Of a stretch of 39,040 bases of DNA, positions 16,670-25,039 are shown piece after piece (the first letter of the stretch is position 1; each line of letters begins with the position of its first letter). This stretch comes from an uncultured Lachnospiraceae bacterium. GTDB taxonomy: Bacteria > Bacillota > Clostridia > Lachnospirales > Lachnospiraceae. A program made the position numbers and the translations under genes. The notes under the pieces were generated by a model. It was not told the DNA's origin and ran no database searches. It worked only from the letters and a program-made list of their open reading frames with translations. Location: positions 1 through 39,040 of the forward strand of contig CAJULA010000003.1 of NCBI GenBank assembly GCA_910587155.1. The letters run 5' to 3'.

Positions 16670-17362
16670 ATGACAGTATTGGATCTGCTTTTTCCAAGGC
16701 GTTGCCCCATATGTGACAGGGTACAGCCGTTGGGAGAGATTGTATGCCCCGGATGTGCCAGGGGGCTTAGACCGGTGGCAAGTCCGTTCTGCAGGAAATG
16801 TGGGAAAGCCCTGTCGGATTCCACAGAGGAATACTGTAGTGACTGCAGAGGACAGGAACATTTATTTATCGAAGGGAGGGCGCTGTGGGAATATCCCGAC
16901 GTCAGACAGTCCGTATATCGGTTTAAATACGGAGGCCGGAAAGAATATGGGGAATTTTATGGCAGAGAACTTGCGCGGCATCTGGGCAATACCATGCTGT
17001 CCTGGAAGCCTGACGCACTGGTGCCTGTGCCCCTGCACCGCGCCAGAAAACGTATGCGGGGGTATAATCAGGCGGAAATGCTGGCCAGGGAAACGGGAAA
17101 GAGGCTCGGGATACCGGTGGAGAGTCATCTGGTTGCCAGAATAAAAAAGACAACGCCCCAAAAACTGCTAAGTCCTTCCATGCGGCAAAATAATTTGAAA
17201 AGGGCTTTTAAAATAACAAAAAATGTTGTAAAATTAAATACAATTATAATTGTTGATGATATTTATACGACGGGGAGTACTGTGGATGCCATGTCGGCAG
17301 CACTGCAGGAAGCCGGCATAAAACATGTTTATTTTATAACTCTGGCCATTGGCAGGGGATAA
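16670..17362 (+). CDS. comFC: ComFC-like phosphoribosyltransferase-fold protein
   Basis: This 230-residue protein belongs to the ComF family, required for uptake of transforming DNA in competent bacteria. The N-terminal zinc ribbon has cysteine pairs CPIC, CPGC, CRKCGK and CSDC (about 12-60). The C-terminal half is a type I phosphoribosyltransferase fold with the PRPP-loop motif IIIVDDIYTTGST. The enzyme activity is not established for the family. The ribosome site is weak (AAAAATGAGAA), and the gene starts 10 nt after recD2. yvyF follows, as it does in Bacillus. Confidence 0.88.
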   Translation: MTVLDLLFPRRCPICDRVQPLGEIVCPGCARGLRPVASPFCRKCGKALSDSTEEYCSDCRGQEHLFIEGRALWEYPDVRQSVYRFKYGGRKEYGEFYGRELARHLGNTMLSWKPDALVPVPLHRARKRMRGYNQAEMLARETGKRLGIPVESHLVARIKKTTPQKLLSPSMRQNNLKRAFKITKNVVKLNTIIIVDDIYTTGSTVDAMSAALQEAGIKHVYFITLAIGRG

Positions 17363-17380
17363 AAATATGGAGGTGCAAAT

Positions 17381-17788
17381 ATGGATGTACGCAATTGCAG
17401 AAAATGTGGAAGGATTTTCAATTATGTAGCGGGAATTCCCATCTGCCCTGCATGCCGGGAACGGATAGAAGCAAAGTTTCAGGAAGTCAAGGATTTTATC
17501 AGAGAGAACAAGGGCGCGGGGATCCCGGAGATTTCCAAAACGTGCGGGGTGGAGACATCCCAGATTCATCAGTGGATCAGAGAAGAGCGGCTTGTCTTTG
17601 CAGATGATTCTCCCATCGGCATCAATTGTGAAAACTGCAATGCCACCATCAAGACAGGGCGGTTCTGTGAAAAATGCAAGGCCGGGATGATAAATAATCT
17701 GAAAAGTTCGATCACACAGCCCAAGCCCCAGGCGCCGGTTCATAAGGATACCAAAGAGAATCCCAGGATGCGTTATCTGGATCGATGA
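17381..17788 (+). CDS. yvyF: Flagellar-operon zinc-ribbon protein (YvyF/TIGR03826 family)
   Basis: This 135-residue protein has two cysteine clusters, CRKCGRIF...CPACR near the N-terminus and CENCNATI...CEKCK near residue 84, either side of a winged-helix-like middle (ISKTCGVETSQIHQWIREER). This matches YvyF, found next to comFC and flgM in Bacillus, whose role in flagellar gene control is only partly known. GGAGGTGC precedes the ATG. No flgM follows here; two membrane protein genes take its place. Confidence 0.8.
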   Translation: MDVRNCRKCGRIFNYVAGIPICPACRERIEAKFQEVKDFIRENKGAGIPEISKTCGVETSQIHQWIREERLVFADDSPIGINCENCNATIKTGRFCEKCKAGMINNLKSSITQPKPQAPVHKDTKENPRMRYLDR

Positions 17789-17810
17789 GCAGGGATTTAG
17801 ATTTATGTGG

Positions 17811-17840
17811 TTTACCATATACCGACAGATGTGGTATGAT
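17811..17840 (+). promoter_or_regulatory. Promoter ahead of the cdaA-region membrane proteins
   Basis: The -35 TTTACC (17811-17816) and the extended -10 TGgTATGAT (17832-17840) are separated by 18 nt, about 28 nt before the next start codon. It would separate the c-di-AMP group from comFC-yvyF. Confidence 0.45.
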
Positions 17841-17867
17841 GAATACGGCAGAAAAGGGGGCTGAAAG

Positions 17868-18266
17868 ATGCTGAATGAAGAACGGATTAAGCTGATGACC
17901 AGAATGGCTTCTTATGAAGAGCATGAAGGCAGGGAGAATATGGCTATCGGCAATTATTTCAGGAGCGATTATATTGGTCTTCAGGTTATGAAGGCCGTTA
18001 TCAGCGCCACGCTTACCTTTGCCATTGTGCTTGGTGTTATTGTCTTTTATCATTTTGAAACGGTGATGAAGGAAGTATACCAGGTTGATCTGTTGGAGAT
18101 GGGCAGGAAGCTACTTCTTGCTTATGTTATTTTTACAGGGATTTATACGCTGATCTGCTATCTCGTATTTTCCTACCGTTTTAGTCGGGCAAAAAAAAGC
18201 CTGAAGAAATATTACTCTCATCTGCAGGAACTGGCTGAACTGTACGAAGATGACAGCAGGCGGTGA
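17868..18266 (+). CDS. Small membrane protein with two transmembrane helices
   Basis: I do not recognise this 132-residue protein. It has a polar N-terminus (1-38), two hydrophobic helices (about 42-62 and 82-104) and a basic, then acidic, helical tail (about 108-132) likely to sit in the cytoplasm. A purine-rich AAAAGGGGGC precedes the ATG. It leads a probable operon with the large membrane protein and cdaA-cdaR-glmM, so a role at the envelope connected to c-di-AMP is possible but only inferred from position. Confidence 0.75.
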   Translation: MLNEERIKLMTRMASYEEHEGRENMAIGNYFRSDYIGLQVMKAVISATLTFAIVLGVIVFYHFETVMKEVYQVDLLEMGRKLLLAYVIFTGIYTLICYLVFSYRFSRAKKSLKKYYSHLQELAELYEDDSRR

Positions 18267-18291
18267 GAGGGATTTCTGAAAGGAACATAAT

Positions 18292-19296
18292 ATGACAAAT
18301 TTACTAGTCCTGAGAGAGTACCTGAAGGGGATTTACGGGAAATATGAAATTTATATCACGCCCGTGGAAAAACTTCTTCTGTCTTTTATCACGCTTATAA
18401 TGATAAACAGGAAGCTGGGCTATATGAGCAGGCTGAATGAAATTTCTACTGTTTTGATAGCGGCGCTTTTGTGCTCTTTCCTACCAATGAATTTTATGAT
18501 TTTTATTGCGGCATTGTTTATCATACTCCATTTGTATACATTTTCGCTGGAGTGTGCGATTGTGGTGCTGGCATTGTTTCTCGTGATGTTTTTGCTCTAT
18601 TTCAGATTTTCATCTAAGGATACCGTGCTGGTGCTTCTGACACCGATCTGCTGTTCTCTTCACATTCCGTTTCTGATGCCGTTGGCGGCGGGGCTTACCG
18701 GGACACCGGCTTCTGCGGTATCGGTAGGGTGTGGTGTGGCCGTTTACAGCGTGATGCAGTATGTATCGGACAGTGTGGCTGCGCTGAATTCCATGGATGA
18801 TGAGAGTGCGATGCAGAAATACCGCTATATTGTCGATGGTCTGATTAATAATAAGGCTATGCTTGTCATGATCGTCGCGTTTGCCGTTACCGTTCTCGTA
18901 GTCTGGCTGATCCGCAGGCTGAGTGTCAGTCATTCATGGACAATTGCCATTGTGGCCGGGGCGCTCACGGCGGTTTCCGTTCTCCTTGTGGGAGATTTGA
19001 TATGGGAGACAAACAGTTCCATCCTTTCGCTGGTGACAGGTGCCGTGGTATCGGCTGCACTGGCGAAGCTGCTTCAGTTTTTCATCTTTAATGTGGACTA
19101 TTCGCGGACAGAATATGTACAGTTTGAAGATGATGAATATTATTATTATGTAAAAGCCATACCTAAGATAACCGTGGCAAAGCCGTCCAAGACCGTGAAG
19201 AAGATCACATCCCAGAAAAAGGATGTGACGCCGCCGCCGCGTATGACCGGCAGTGCAGTTAAGAGATCGAATAAGAGTGGAAAGAGACAAGTATGA
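18292..19296 (+). CDS. Polytopic membrane protein of unknown function, coupled to cdaA
   Basis: This 334-residue protein has about eight to ten hydrophobic segments between residues 24 and 266. A cytoplasmic-looking tail (about 268-334) follows, with an acidic Tyr-rich patch (FEDDEYYYYV) and then a Lys/Pro-rich end. I see no transporter signature such as an ABC or substrate-binding motif. AAAGGAAC precedes the ATG. The stop codon overlaps the cdaA start by 4 nt (ATGA), so the two proteins are made together. The position suggests a partner or regulator of the membrane-bound cyclase. This is inference. Confidence 0.8.
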   Translation: MTNLLVLREYLKGIYGKYEIYITPVEKLLLSFITLIMINRKLGYMSRLNEISTVLIAALLCSFLPMNFMIFIAALFIILHLYTFSLECAIVVLALFLVMFLLYFRFSSKDTVLVLLTPICCSLHIPFLMPLAAGLTGTPASAVSVGCGVAVYSVMQYVSDSVAALNSMDDESAMQKYRYIVDGLINNKAMLVMIVAFAVTVLVVWLIRRLSVSHSWTIAIVAGALTAVSVLLVGDLIWETNSSILSLVTGAVVSAALAKLLQFFIFNVDYSRTEYVQFEDDEYYYYVKAIPKITVAKPSKTVKKITSQKKDVTPPPRMTGSAVKRSNKSGKRQV

Positions 19297-20174
19297 ATCA
19301 GCTGACAGATTTCGCAGGCATATATTTAAACAGTTTCCATATGCCATCCATAAGATGGACTGATGTGGTAGAGATCATGATCATCTCTTTTCTGGTATAT
19401 CAGATCATTTTGTGGATTAAAAATACCCGCGCATGGTCGCTTCTGCGGGGGATTGTGGTTATTATGGCTTTTATTCTGGTTGCTGCCGTATTCCGTATGG
19501 CAACCATACTTTGGATTGCGAAAAATGTATTGAGCCTTGCAGTAATAGCGATTGTGGTAGTACTGCAGCCGGAGCTGCGCAGGGCGCTGGAACAGCTTGG
19601 CAGGACAAATTTTTTTGCCTCGCTCGTTCCTTTTGACAGTTCCAGGACTGTGGAAGGGCGTTTTTCGGATAAGACGATGCAGGAGATTATCAAGGCCTGC
19701 TATGAGATGGGCAAGGTAAAGACCGGAGCTCTGATCGTGGTGGAGCAGAATCAGTCTCTGAGTGAATATGAAAGGACGGGAATCGAAGTCGACGGGCTGC
19801 TGACGAGTCAGCTTTTGATTAATATATTTGAACATAATACGCCGCTGCACGATGGGGCGGTCATTGTCAGAGGGGATCGGGTCGTTTCGGCTACCTGCTA
19901 TCTGCCTCTTTCTGATAATATGGGGCTTTCCAAAGAACTCGGAACCAGACACAGAGCGGGTGTGGGTATTTCCGAAGTGACGGATTCGCTGACGGTTATT
20001 GTTTCGGAAGAGACCGGACATATCAGTGTAGCCTATGAGGGAGCGCTGTTTCGAAACCTGGATTCGGAAGAACTGAAAGGAAAACTCCTGATGATCCAGA
20101 ATAAGCCTGTGGAGGAGAAGAAGAGAAGGTTGTGGAAGGGAAGGGCAAAGAATGAAAAAAAAGTTAACAGCTAA
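19293..20174 (+). CDS. cdaA: CdaA, membrane-bound diadenylate cyclase
   Basis: CdaA condenses two ATP into cyclic di-AMP, which controls potassium and osmolyte balance and wall homeostasis. The 293 residues have three N-terminal membrane helices (about 25-92) and a DisA_N catalytic domain. The DGA motif is at 187-189 (PLHDGAV) and RHR at 219-221 (GTRHRAGVG). Both motifs are intact, so the enzyme should be active. It overlaps the upstream membrane protein gene by 4 nt and cdaR by 23 nt. Confidence 0.95.
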   Translation: MNQLTDFAGIYLNSFHMPSIRWTDVVEIMIISFLVYQIILWIKNTRAWSLLRGIVVIMAFILVAAVFRMATILWIAKNVLSLAVIAIVVVLQPELRRALEQLGRTNFFASLVPFDSSRTVEGRFSDKTMQEIIKACYEMGKVKTGALIVVEQNQSLSEYERTGIEVDGLLTSQLLINIFEHNTPLHDGAVIVRGDRVVSATCYLPLSDNMGLSKELGTRHRAGVGISEVTDSLTVIVSEETGHISVAYEGALFRNLDSEELKGKLLMIQNKPVEEKKRRLWKGRAKNEKKVNS

Positions 20175-21453
20175 TCTGGGCCTGAAGATTCTGGCACTTC
20201 TGTTTTCCGTCGCCATCTGGTTTATTGTAATTAATATCAACGATCCTGTGGATAAGACAACTTTTACGCGGGTACCGGTGGAGATCCTCAATGAAGAGGC
20301 GGTCACAGGGCAGGGAAAAGTCTATGAAGTGCTGGAGGGGACGGATGTGATTGACGTGACAGTCTGGGCCCCGAGAAGTGTTCTTGACACGCTGAGCCGG
20401 GAAAATATCATTGCCACCGCAGATATGCAGGAAATTAATCTCATGGATACGATGGTGCGTATAAGACTTTCCACAAATAAATATGATAATAAACTGGACA
20501 GCATTACTTCGGACACGGAGAATCTGCTGGTTAAGATAGAAGATATGAGGCGGGAGCAGTTCCTGATCGAGGCGGGCACGATCGGAGAGCCGCAGGAAGG
20601 GTATATCGTGGGTAATATTACCACAGATCAGAATCTGGTCAGTGTGTCCGGTCCGGAATCCATTGTCAGCCTGGTGGACAGAGTGGAAGTTCCGGTAACG
20701 GTAACGGGACTGTCTCAGGATATCAGGACGGATGCAACGGTAAAACTTTATGATAAACAGGGAAATCTGGTGGAAGACCGCAATCTGAAAAAGAGTCTCG
20801 ACCAGGTAAAGGTCAATATTGAGATACTGCAGAAGAAGCGGGTGCCGCTGAGCTTTGCCTCTACGGGAGAACCTGCGGAAGGATATGCGCTGACAGGTGT
20901 GATCGAAAGCACACCCTCTACAATAGAAGTGGCAGGAAAGGGCAGTGCCATCAAAAATATCGCCCAGATTGATGTGCCGGATACGGCATTGAATGTCAAT
21001 GCCTATGCGGGGAATATGACGACCCGCATAGATCTGAAAAAGTATCTGCCGGATAATATCGTGTTTGCGGACAGCAGCTTTGACGGTAAGGTGGATGTCA
21101 CAGTGCATATTGAAAAGGAGATTACTTCCACACTTATGATTGATGCCGCCGCCGTAGTGCTTCGCGGTGTGCCGCAGGAAGTAAATGCGGTGATTGAAGC
21201 GGCAGGAGGCAGGATACCACTCAGTGTCAGGGGGCTGCCCAATAACATCGACGGGCTGGACGGCGCCGGGATTGCTGCCAGTGTGGATGTGGCAGACTTT
21301 ATGAATCGGAGTAACCTTGCCATATTGGAACCTGGCGCATATGACATACCTCTGAATGTGGTACTGCCTGATGGAGTCAGTCAGGAGAGGGAGATTACCG
21401 TGACTGTGATGATTTCCGGGACGGAACCCGCGGAGGAGGAAGAAAATCAGTAA
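20152..21453 (+). CDS. cdaR: CdaR, YbbR-domain regulator of CdaA
   Basis: This 433-residue protein has one N-terminal membrane anchor (LGLKILALLFSVAIWFIVI, about 9-27) and an extracytoplasmic part of several YbbR-like beta domains. These are visible as repeated V-PV-V-G-P or GEPxEGY motifs, for example GEPQEGYIVG and GEPAEGYALTG. CdaR binds CdaA and tunes its activity in Bacillus and Listeria. The start lies inside the end of cdaA with AGGGAAGGGC upstream. The C-terminus is acidic (EEEEN). A 9-bp hairpin (21460-21482) lies in the gap before glmM and could act as an attenuator. Confidence 0.93.
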   Translation: MKKKLTANLGLKILALLFSVAIWFIVININDPVDKTTFTRVPVEILNEEAVTGQGKVYEVLEGTDVIDVTVWAPRSVLDTLSRENIIATADMQEINLMDTMVRIRLSTNKYDNKLDSITSDTENLLVKIEDMRREQFLIEAGTIGEPQEGYIVGNITTDQNLVSVSGPESIVSLVDRVEVPVTVTGLSQDIRTDATVKLYDKQGNLVEDRNLKKSLDQVKVNIEILQKKRVPLSFASTGEPAEGYALTGVIESTPSTIEVAGKGSAIKNIAQIDVPDTALNVNAYAGNMTTRIDLKKYLPDNIVFADSSFDGKVDVTVHIEKEITSTLMIDAAAVVLRGVPQEVNAVIEAAGGRIPLSVRGLPNNIDGLDGAGIAASVDVADFMNRSNLAILEPGAYDIPLNVVLPDGVSQEREITVTVMISGTEPAEEEENQ

Positions 21454-21515
21454 CAATCGGCAGCACGGTTTATCCGGGCTGCTCTGAAAAATAAAAGAAT
21501 AGAGGTTGAAAAGCG

Positions 21516-22865
21516 ATGGGAAGATTATTTGGTACGGACGGCGTAAGAGGTGTGGCAAACGAAGAACTGACACCCACGCTTGCCATGCAGCTTGGGCAGG
21601 CAGGGGCATATGTACTTTCCAAAGAAAATAAGCATAAGCCTACGATTATGGTGGGCTGTGACACAAGGATTTCCGGTGATATGCTGGCAAACGCCCTGAT
21701 GGCGGGCGCCTGCTCGGTAGGAGCGAATGCGGTTTATGTAGGTGTTCTCCCCACACCGGCCGTGGCATATCTGACCAAAAAGTACAAAGTCGATGCCGGT
21801 GTCGTCATTTCTGCTTCTCATAATCCGGTGGAATTTAACGGCATCAAGTTTTTTGACGGAGAAGGCTATAAACTGCCGGATTCCCTGGAGGATGAGATCG
21901 AAAATGTCATTCGCAGCGGAATGAAGGATATTAAATTCCCGATCGGTTCCGGTGTGGGCAAGATCAAATACCGCACGGATGCGAGAGAAGAATACATTAA
22001 CCATGCCGTACAGTCGGTGAAAGCGGATCTCAGTAATTTGAAGATTGTTGTGGACTGTGCGGAGGGCGCTGCCTTTTACACATCGGTAGAAGCGCTGAAG
22101 GAGCTGGGCGCCGAGATCATAGCCATTCACAACAATCCGGACGGCTCCAATATCAATGCCAATTGCGGTTCCACGCATATGGAAGAACTGAGAGCCCGGG
22201 TAGTATATGAAAAAGCGAATATTGGGCTGGCGTTTGACGGGGATGCGGACCGCCTTCTGGCAGTGGATGAAAACGGTAAGGTGGTGGACGGTGACCAGAT
22301 CATGGCCATTGTGGGAAATCATATGCGTGACCAGGGGAAGCTGAAAAACGATACCATTGTTGTCACAGTTATGAGCAATCTGGGCTTTTTCCTGATGGCG
22401 GAAGCAAAAGGAATCAAAGCAGAGCAGACGAAGGTAGGCGACCGGTATGTGCTGGAAAGAATGAGGGAAATCGGCGCCAGTCTTGGCGGAGAGCAGTCAG
22501 GGCATGTCATTTTCCTTGATGAGAATACAACGGGTGATGGCCTTTTGAGTGCACTGCATCTTTTGCAGGTACTGGTGGAGACCGGCAAGCCGCTGTCTGA
22601 GTTGGCGAAAGTGATGGATGTTCTGCCCCAGGCACTTGTCAATGCCAAAGTGCCCAATCATAAGAAGGAACGTTACATGGAATATCCTGAGATTGCGGCG
22701 GCCATCCGCAAGCTGGATGATATGTTTGCCGGGGAAGGCAGAGTACTGATCCGTCCCTCCGGGACGGAGCCTCTGGTGCGTGTCATGATCGAAGGGAAAG
22801 ACCAGAAGCTGATTGAAAAGGAAGCGCGGAAGCTGGCAGACCTGATTCAGAACTGTATGTTATGA
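21516..22865 (+). CDS. glmM: GlmM, phosphoglucosamine mutase
   Basis: GlmM converts glucosamine-6-phosphate to glucosamine-1-phosphate for UDP-GlcNAc and peptidoglycan. The 449 residues are full length. The phosphoserine is Ser101 in VISASHNPVEFNG, the magnesium loop is DGDADR at 241-246, and the C-terminal phosphate-binding motif is RPSGTEPLVRVM. It follows cdaA-cdaR, the widely conserved arrangement in which GlmM can also restrain CdaA. The ribosome site (AGAGGTTG) is moderate. Confidence 0.97.
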   Translation: MGRLFGTDGVRGVANEELTPTLAMQLGQAGAYVLSKENKHKPTIMVGCDTRISGDMLANALMAGACSVGANAVYVGVLPTPAVAYLTKKYKVDAGVVISASHNPVEFNGIKFFDGEGYKLPDSLEDEIENVIRSGMKDIKFPIGSGVGKIKYRTDAREEYINHAVQSVKADLSNLKIVVDCAEGAAFYTSVEALKELGAEIIAIHNNPDGSNINANCGSTHMEELRARVVYEKANIGLAFDGDADRLLAVDENGKVVDGDQIMAIVGNHMRDQGKLKNDTIVVTVMSNLGFFLMAEAKGIKAEQTKVGDRYVLERMREIGASLGGEQSGHVIFLDENTTGDGLLSALHLLQVLVETGKPLSELAKVMDVLPQALVNAKVPNHKKERYMEYPEIAAAIRKLDDMFAGEGRVLIRPSGTEPLVRVMIEGKDQKLIEKEARKLADLIQNCML

Positions 22866-22872
22866 ATTGTAC

Positions 22873-22901
22873 TTGTAGAAATACAGAATGCATGGTAAGA
22901 T
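22873..22901 (+). promoter_or_regulatory. Candidate promoter for the HPr gene
   Basis: The -35 TTGTAG (22873-22878) and the extended -10 TGgTAAGAT (22893-22901) have a 17-nt spacer. They lie 60 nt before the HPr start and just after the glmM stop. Confidence 0.45.
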
Positions 22902-22961
22902 AGAGAGGGAAAGACATATATTTCCACATAAGGGATAAGGTATCAACTTGGAGGACGTGAT

Positions 22962-23225
22962 ATGGTAAGCCAAAAGGTAGTAATTAAAAACCCAACAGGA
23001 CTACACCTGAGACCTGCCGGCATCCTATGCAAAGAAGCGATGCAGTTTAAATCATTGATCACATTTACATTCAGAGAAGGCACTGCAAACGCAAAGAGTG
23101 TGTTGAGCGTATTGGGCGCATGTGTCAAATGCGGCGATGAGGTGGAATTCGTATGCGAAGGGGAAGATGAGGAAGAAGCTCTGAAATCTCTGGTGGCAAT
23201 TATCGAAAGCGGTCTTGGGGAATAA
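22962..23225 (+). CDS. ptsH: HPr phosphocarrier protein of the sugar phosphotransferase system
   Basis: HPr carries phosphate from enzyme I to sugar-specific EII proteins. The 87-residue protein has the active His15 in NPTGLHLRPAG and the regulatory Ser46 in NAKSVLSVLGA, the site for HPr kinase in Firmicutes. The region after Ser46 (LGACVKCGDE) has two cysteines not present in the best-known HPr proteins. Because both sites are intact I call it HPr rather than the catabolite-only paralogue Crh. GGAGG precedes the ATG. It stands alone between a candidate promoter and a clear terminator, with no enzyme I gene next to it. Confidence 0.88.
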   Translation: MVSQKVVIKNPTGLHLRPAGILCKEAMQFKSLITFTFREGTANAKSVLSVLGACVKCGDEVEFVCEGEDEEEALKSLVAIIESGLGE

Positions 23226-23245
23226 AATTTCAATCCGTGTCACTT

Positions 23246-23282
23246 ATCAGTCCATCTTCTTTGGATGGGCTGATTTTTTTGT
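23246..23282 (+). terminator. Terminator after the HPr gene
   Basis: ATCAGTCCATC pairs with GATGGGCTGAT (one G-U pair) around a short loop and is followed by a run of T. It lies 20 nt after the stop codon. No leucine leader peptide or T-box is seen in the rest of the gap before leuA. Confidence 0.85.
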
Positions 23283-23318
23283 ATTTTTGGCTGTTGTATC
23301 AGAAAGAGAGGGAATGGG

Positions 23319-24995
23319 ATGTTGAATTATAAGCGTTACAGAAAGAATTCGGTAGTGGAATATCCGCAGCGCAGCTGGCCTGGAAAAGAGATCACACAGG
23401 CACCTGTATGGTGCAGTGTGGATTTACGTGATGGCAATCAGGCGTTGATTGATCCGATGATCGTGGAAGAAAAGGTAGAGATGTTTCTGTATCTGATCAA
23501 ACTGGGGTTTCGGGAGATTGAAATCGGATTTCCTGCCGCCAGTCAGATCGAATACGATTTCCTGCGTCAACTGGTGGACCGCAGGCTGATACCGGATGAT
23601 GTAAAGGTACAGGTACTGACACAGTGCAGGGAGGAGCAGATTGCGAGAACGTTTGAGGCAATCCAGGGCTGTCGTCAGGCTATTGTGCATATTTACAACT
23701 CAACTTCCACGTTGCAGCGTGATGTGGTATTTCATATGGACAGGGAAGAGATCAAGGGAATCGCGCTGAAAGGGACCCGGCTTGTAAAAGAATACGCCCG
23801 CAATTTTCCGGGAAAAATTATTCTGGAATATTCTCCGGAGAGCTTTACCGGCACAGAACTTGATTTTGCATTGGATATCTGTACGGCGGTACAGAAGGAA
23901 TGGGGTGCTGACAGGGAAAATCCTGTCATTATCAACCTTCCTTCTACCGTGGAGATGAATACCCCCAATGTCTATGCTGACCAGATCGAGTGGATGAACA
24001 GCCATTTTGAGGATCGGGAAAGCATCATACTGAGTGTGCATCCGCACAACGACCGGGGAACCGGTGTGGCATCGGCAGAGCTTGCCCTTCTGGCCGGGGC
24101 GGAGCGCGTGGAAGGAACACTGTTTGGCAACGGAGAGAGAACGGGAAATGTGGATATTCTGAATATTGCCTATAATATGTTTTCTCAGGGAATTGATCCC
24201 TGCCTCCATATCGAGCACATCAACGAGATCATTGAGATTTATGAAAGATGCTGTAAGATACCGATCCATCCCAGACATCCCTATGCGGGTAAACTGGTGT
24301 TTACCGCGTTTTCGGGTTCTCATCAGGACGCTATCAACAAAGGGGTGCAGGCGATGAAGGCAAGGGAGGAAAAATACTGGCAGGTTCCTTACCTTCCCAT
24401 TGATCCGGCGGATATCGGCAGAGAATACGAACCCATTGTCCGTATTAATTCTCAGTCGGGTAAAGGCGGTGTGGCGTTTATTATGGATACGTATTTTGGT
24501 TTCAAACTGCCCAAAGCCATGCACAAAGAGTTTGCCAATACCATACAGGCCATTTCCGAAAAGCAGGGAGAAGTGTCTCCGGAAGAGATCATGGAGCAGT
24601 TCCGGAGCGAGTATCTGGATCAGAAGGAGCCCCTCCATTTCAGAAGACTGCATGTTTCTGACTTATCCGGGGAAACTAAGACACAGTTTGATACCAAAGT
24701 GGATGTTGCCTATACGGACCATGGCGCTGCCAAATCCTTTACGGCAGTCGGAAACGGTCCTATTGATGCAGCACAGCGGGGCCTGCAGGAATCTCTGGGC
24801 CTGCGGATCAAAGTGCTTGACTATGAGGAGCATGCACTACAGAGTGGCTCCAATTCCCAGGCGGCGGCATATATCCATTTGCTGGACTCCGAAACAGGAA
24901 AGGTTACCTATGGTGTGGGTGTCAGCTCCAATATTACACGGGCATCCATCAGAGCTTTGTTCTCGGCAGTGAACAGATTGGGACTGGGGAAATAA
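23319..24995 (+). CDS. leuA: 2-isopropylmalate synthase
   Basis: This enzyme joins acetyl-CoA and 2-oxoisovalerate in the first committed step of leucine synthesis. The 558 residues match the longer LeuA class. The catalytic TIM barrel begins with LRDGNQA (Arg37-Asp38), and the metal-binding HPHNDRGTG has His241 and His243. The GNGERTGNVD motif follows, and a C-terminal domain (about 420-558) probably provides leucine feedback control. GAGAGGGAATGGG precedes the ATG. No other leu gene is next to it. Confidence 0.94.
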   Translation: MLNYKRYRKNSVVEYPQRSWPGKEITQAPVWCSVDLRDGNQALIDPMIVEEKVEMFLYLIKLGFREIEIGFPAASQIEYDFLRQLVDRRLIPDDVKVQVLTQCREEQIARTFEAIQGCRQAIVHIYNSTSTLQRDVVFHMDREEIKGIALKGTRLVKEYARNFPGKIILEYSPESFTGTELDFALDICTAVQKEWGADRENPVIINLPSTVEMNTPNVYADQIEWMNSHFEDRESIILSVHPHNDRGTGVASAELALLAGAERVEGTLFGNGERTGNVDILNIAYNMFSQGIDPCLHIEHINEIIEIYERCCKIPIHPRHPYAGKLVFTAFSGSHQDAINKGVQAMKAREEKYWQVPYLPIDPADIGREYEPIVRINSQSGKGGVAFIMDTYFGFKLPKAMHKEFANTIQAISEKQGEVSPEEIMEQFRSEYLDQKEPLHFRRLHVSDLSGETKTQFDTKVDVAYTDHGAAKSFTAVGNGPIDAAQRGLQESLGLRIKVLDYEEHALQSGSNSQAAAYIHLLDSETGKVTYGVGVSSNITRASIRALFSAVNRLGLGK

Positions 24996-25039
24996 AAACG
25001 CTGGAAAAGAAACAACAGAACTGAAAGCAGGAGGAAATC

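Noticed and set aside
20164..21609. 481-codon - strand open frame opposite cdaR
   Set aside because: It is antisense to a clear YbbR-domain gene, with biased composition and no recognisable domain.
23226..23318. Leucine-responsive leader or T-box ahead of leuA
   Set aside because: The gap is only 93 nt, holds the HPr terminator, and shows no leucine-codon run or T-box motif.
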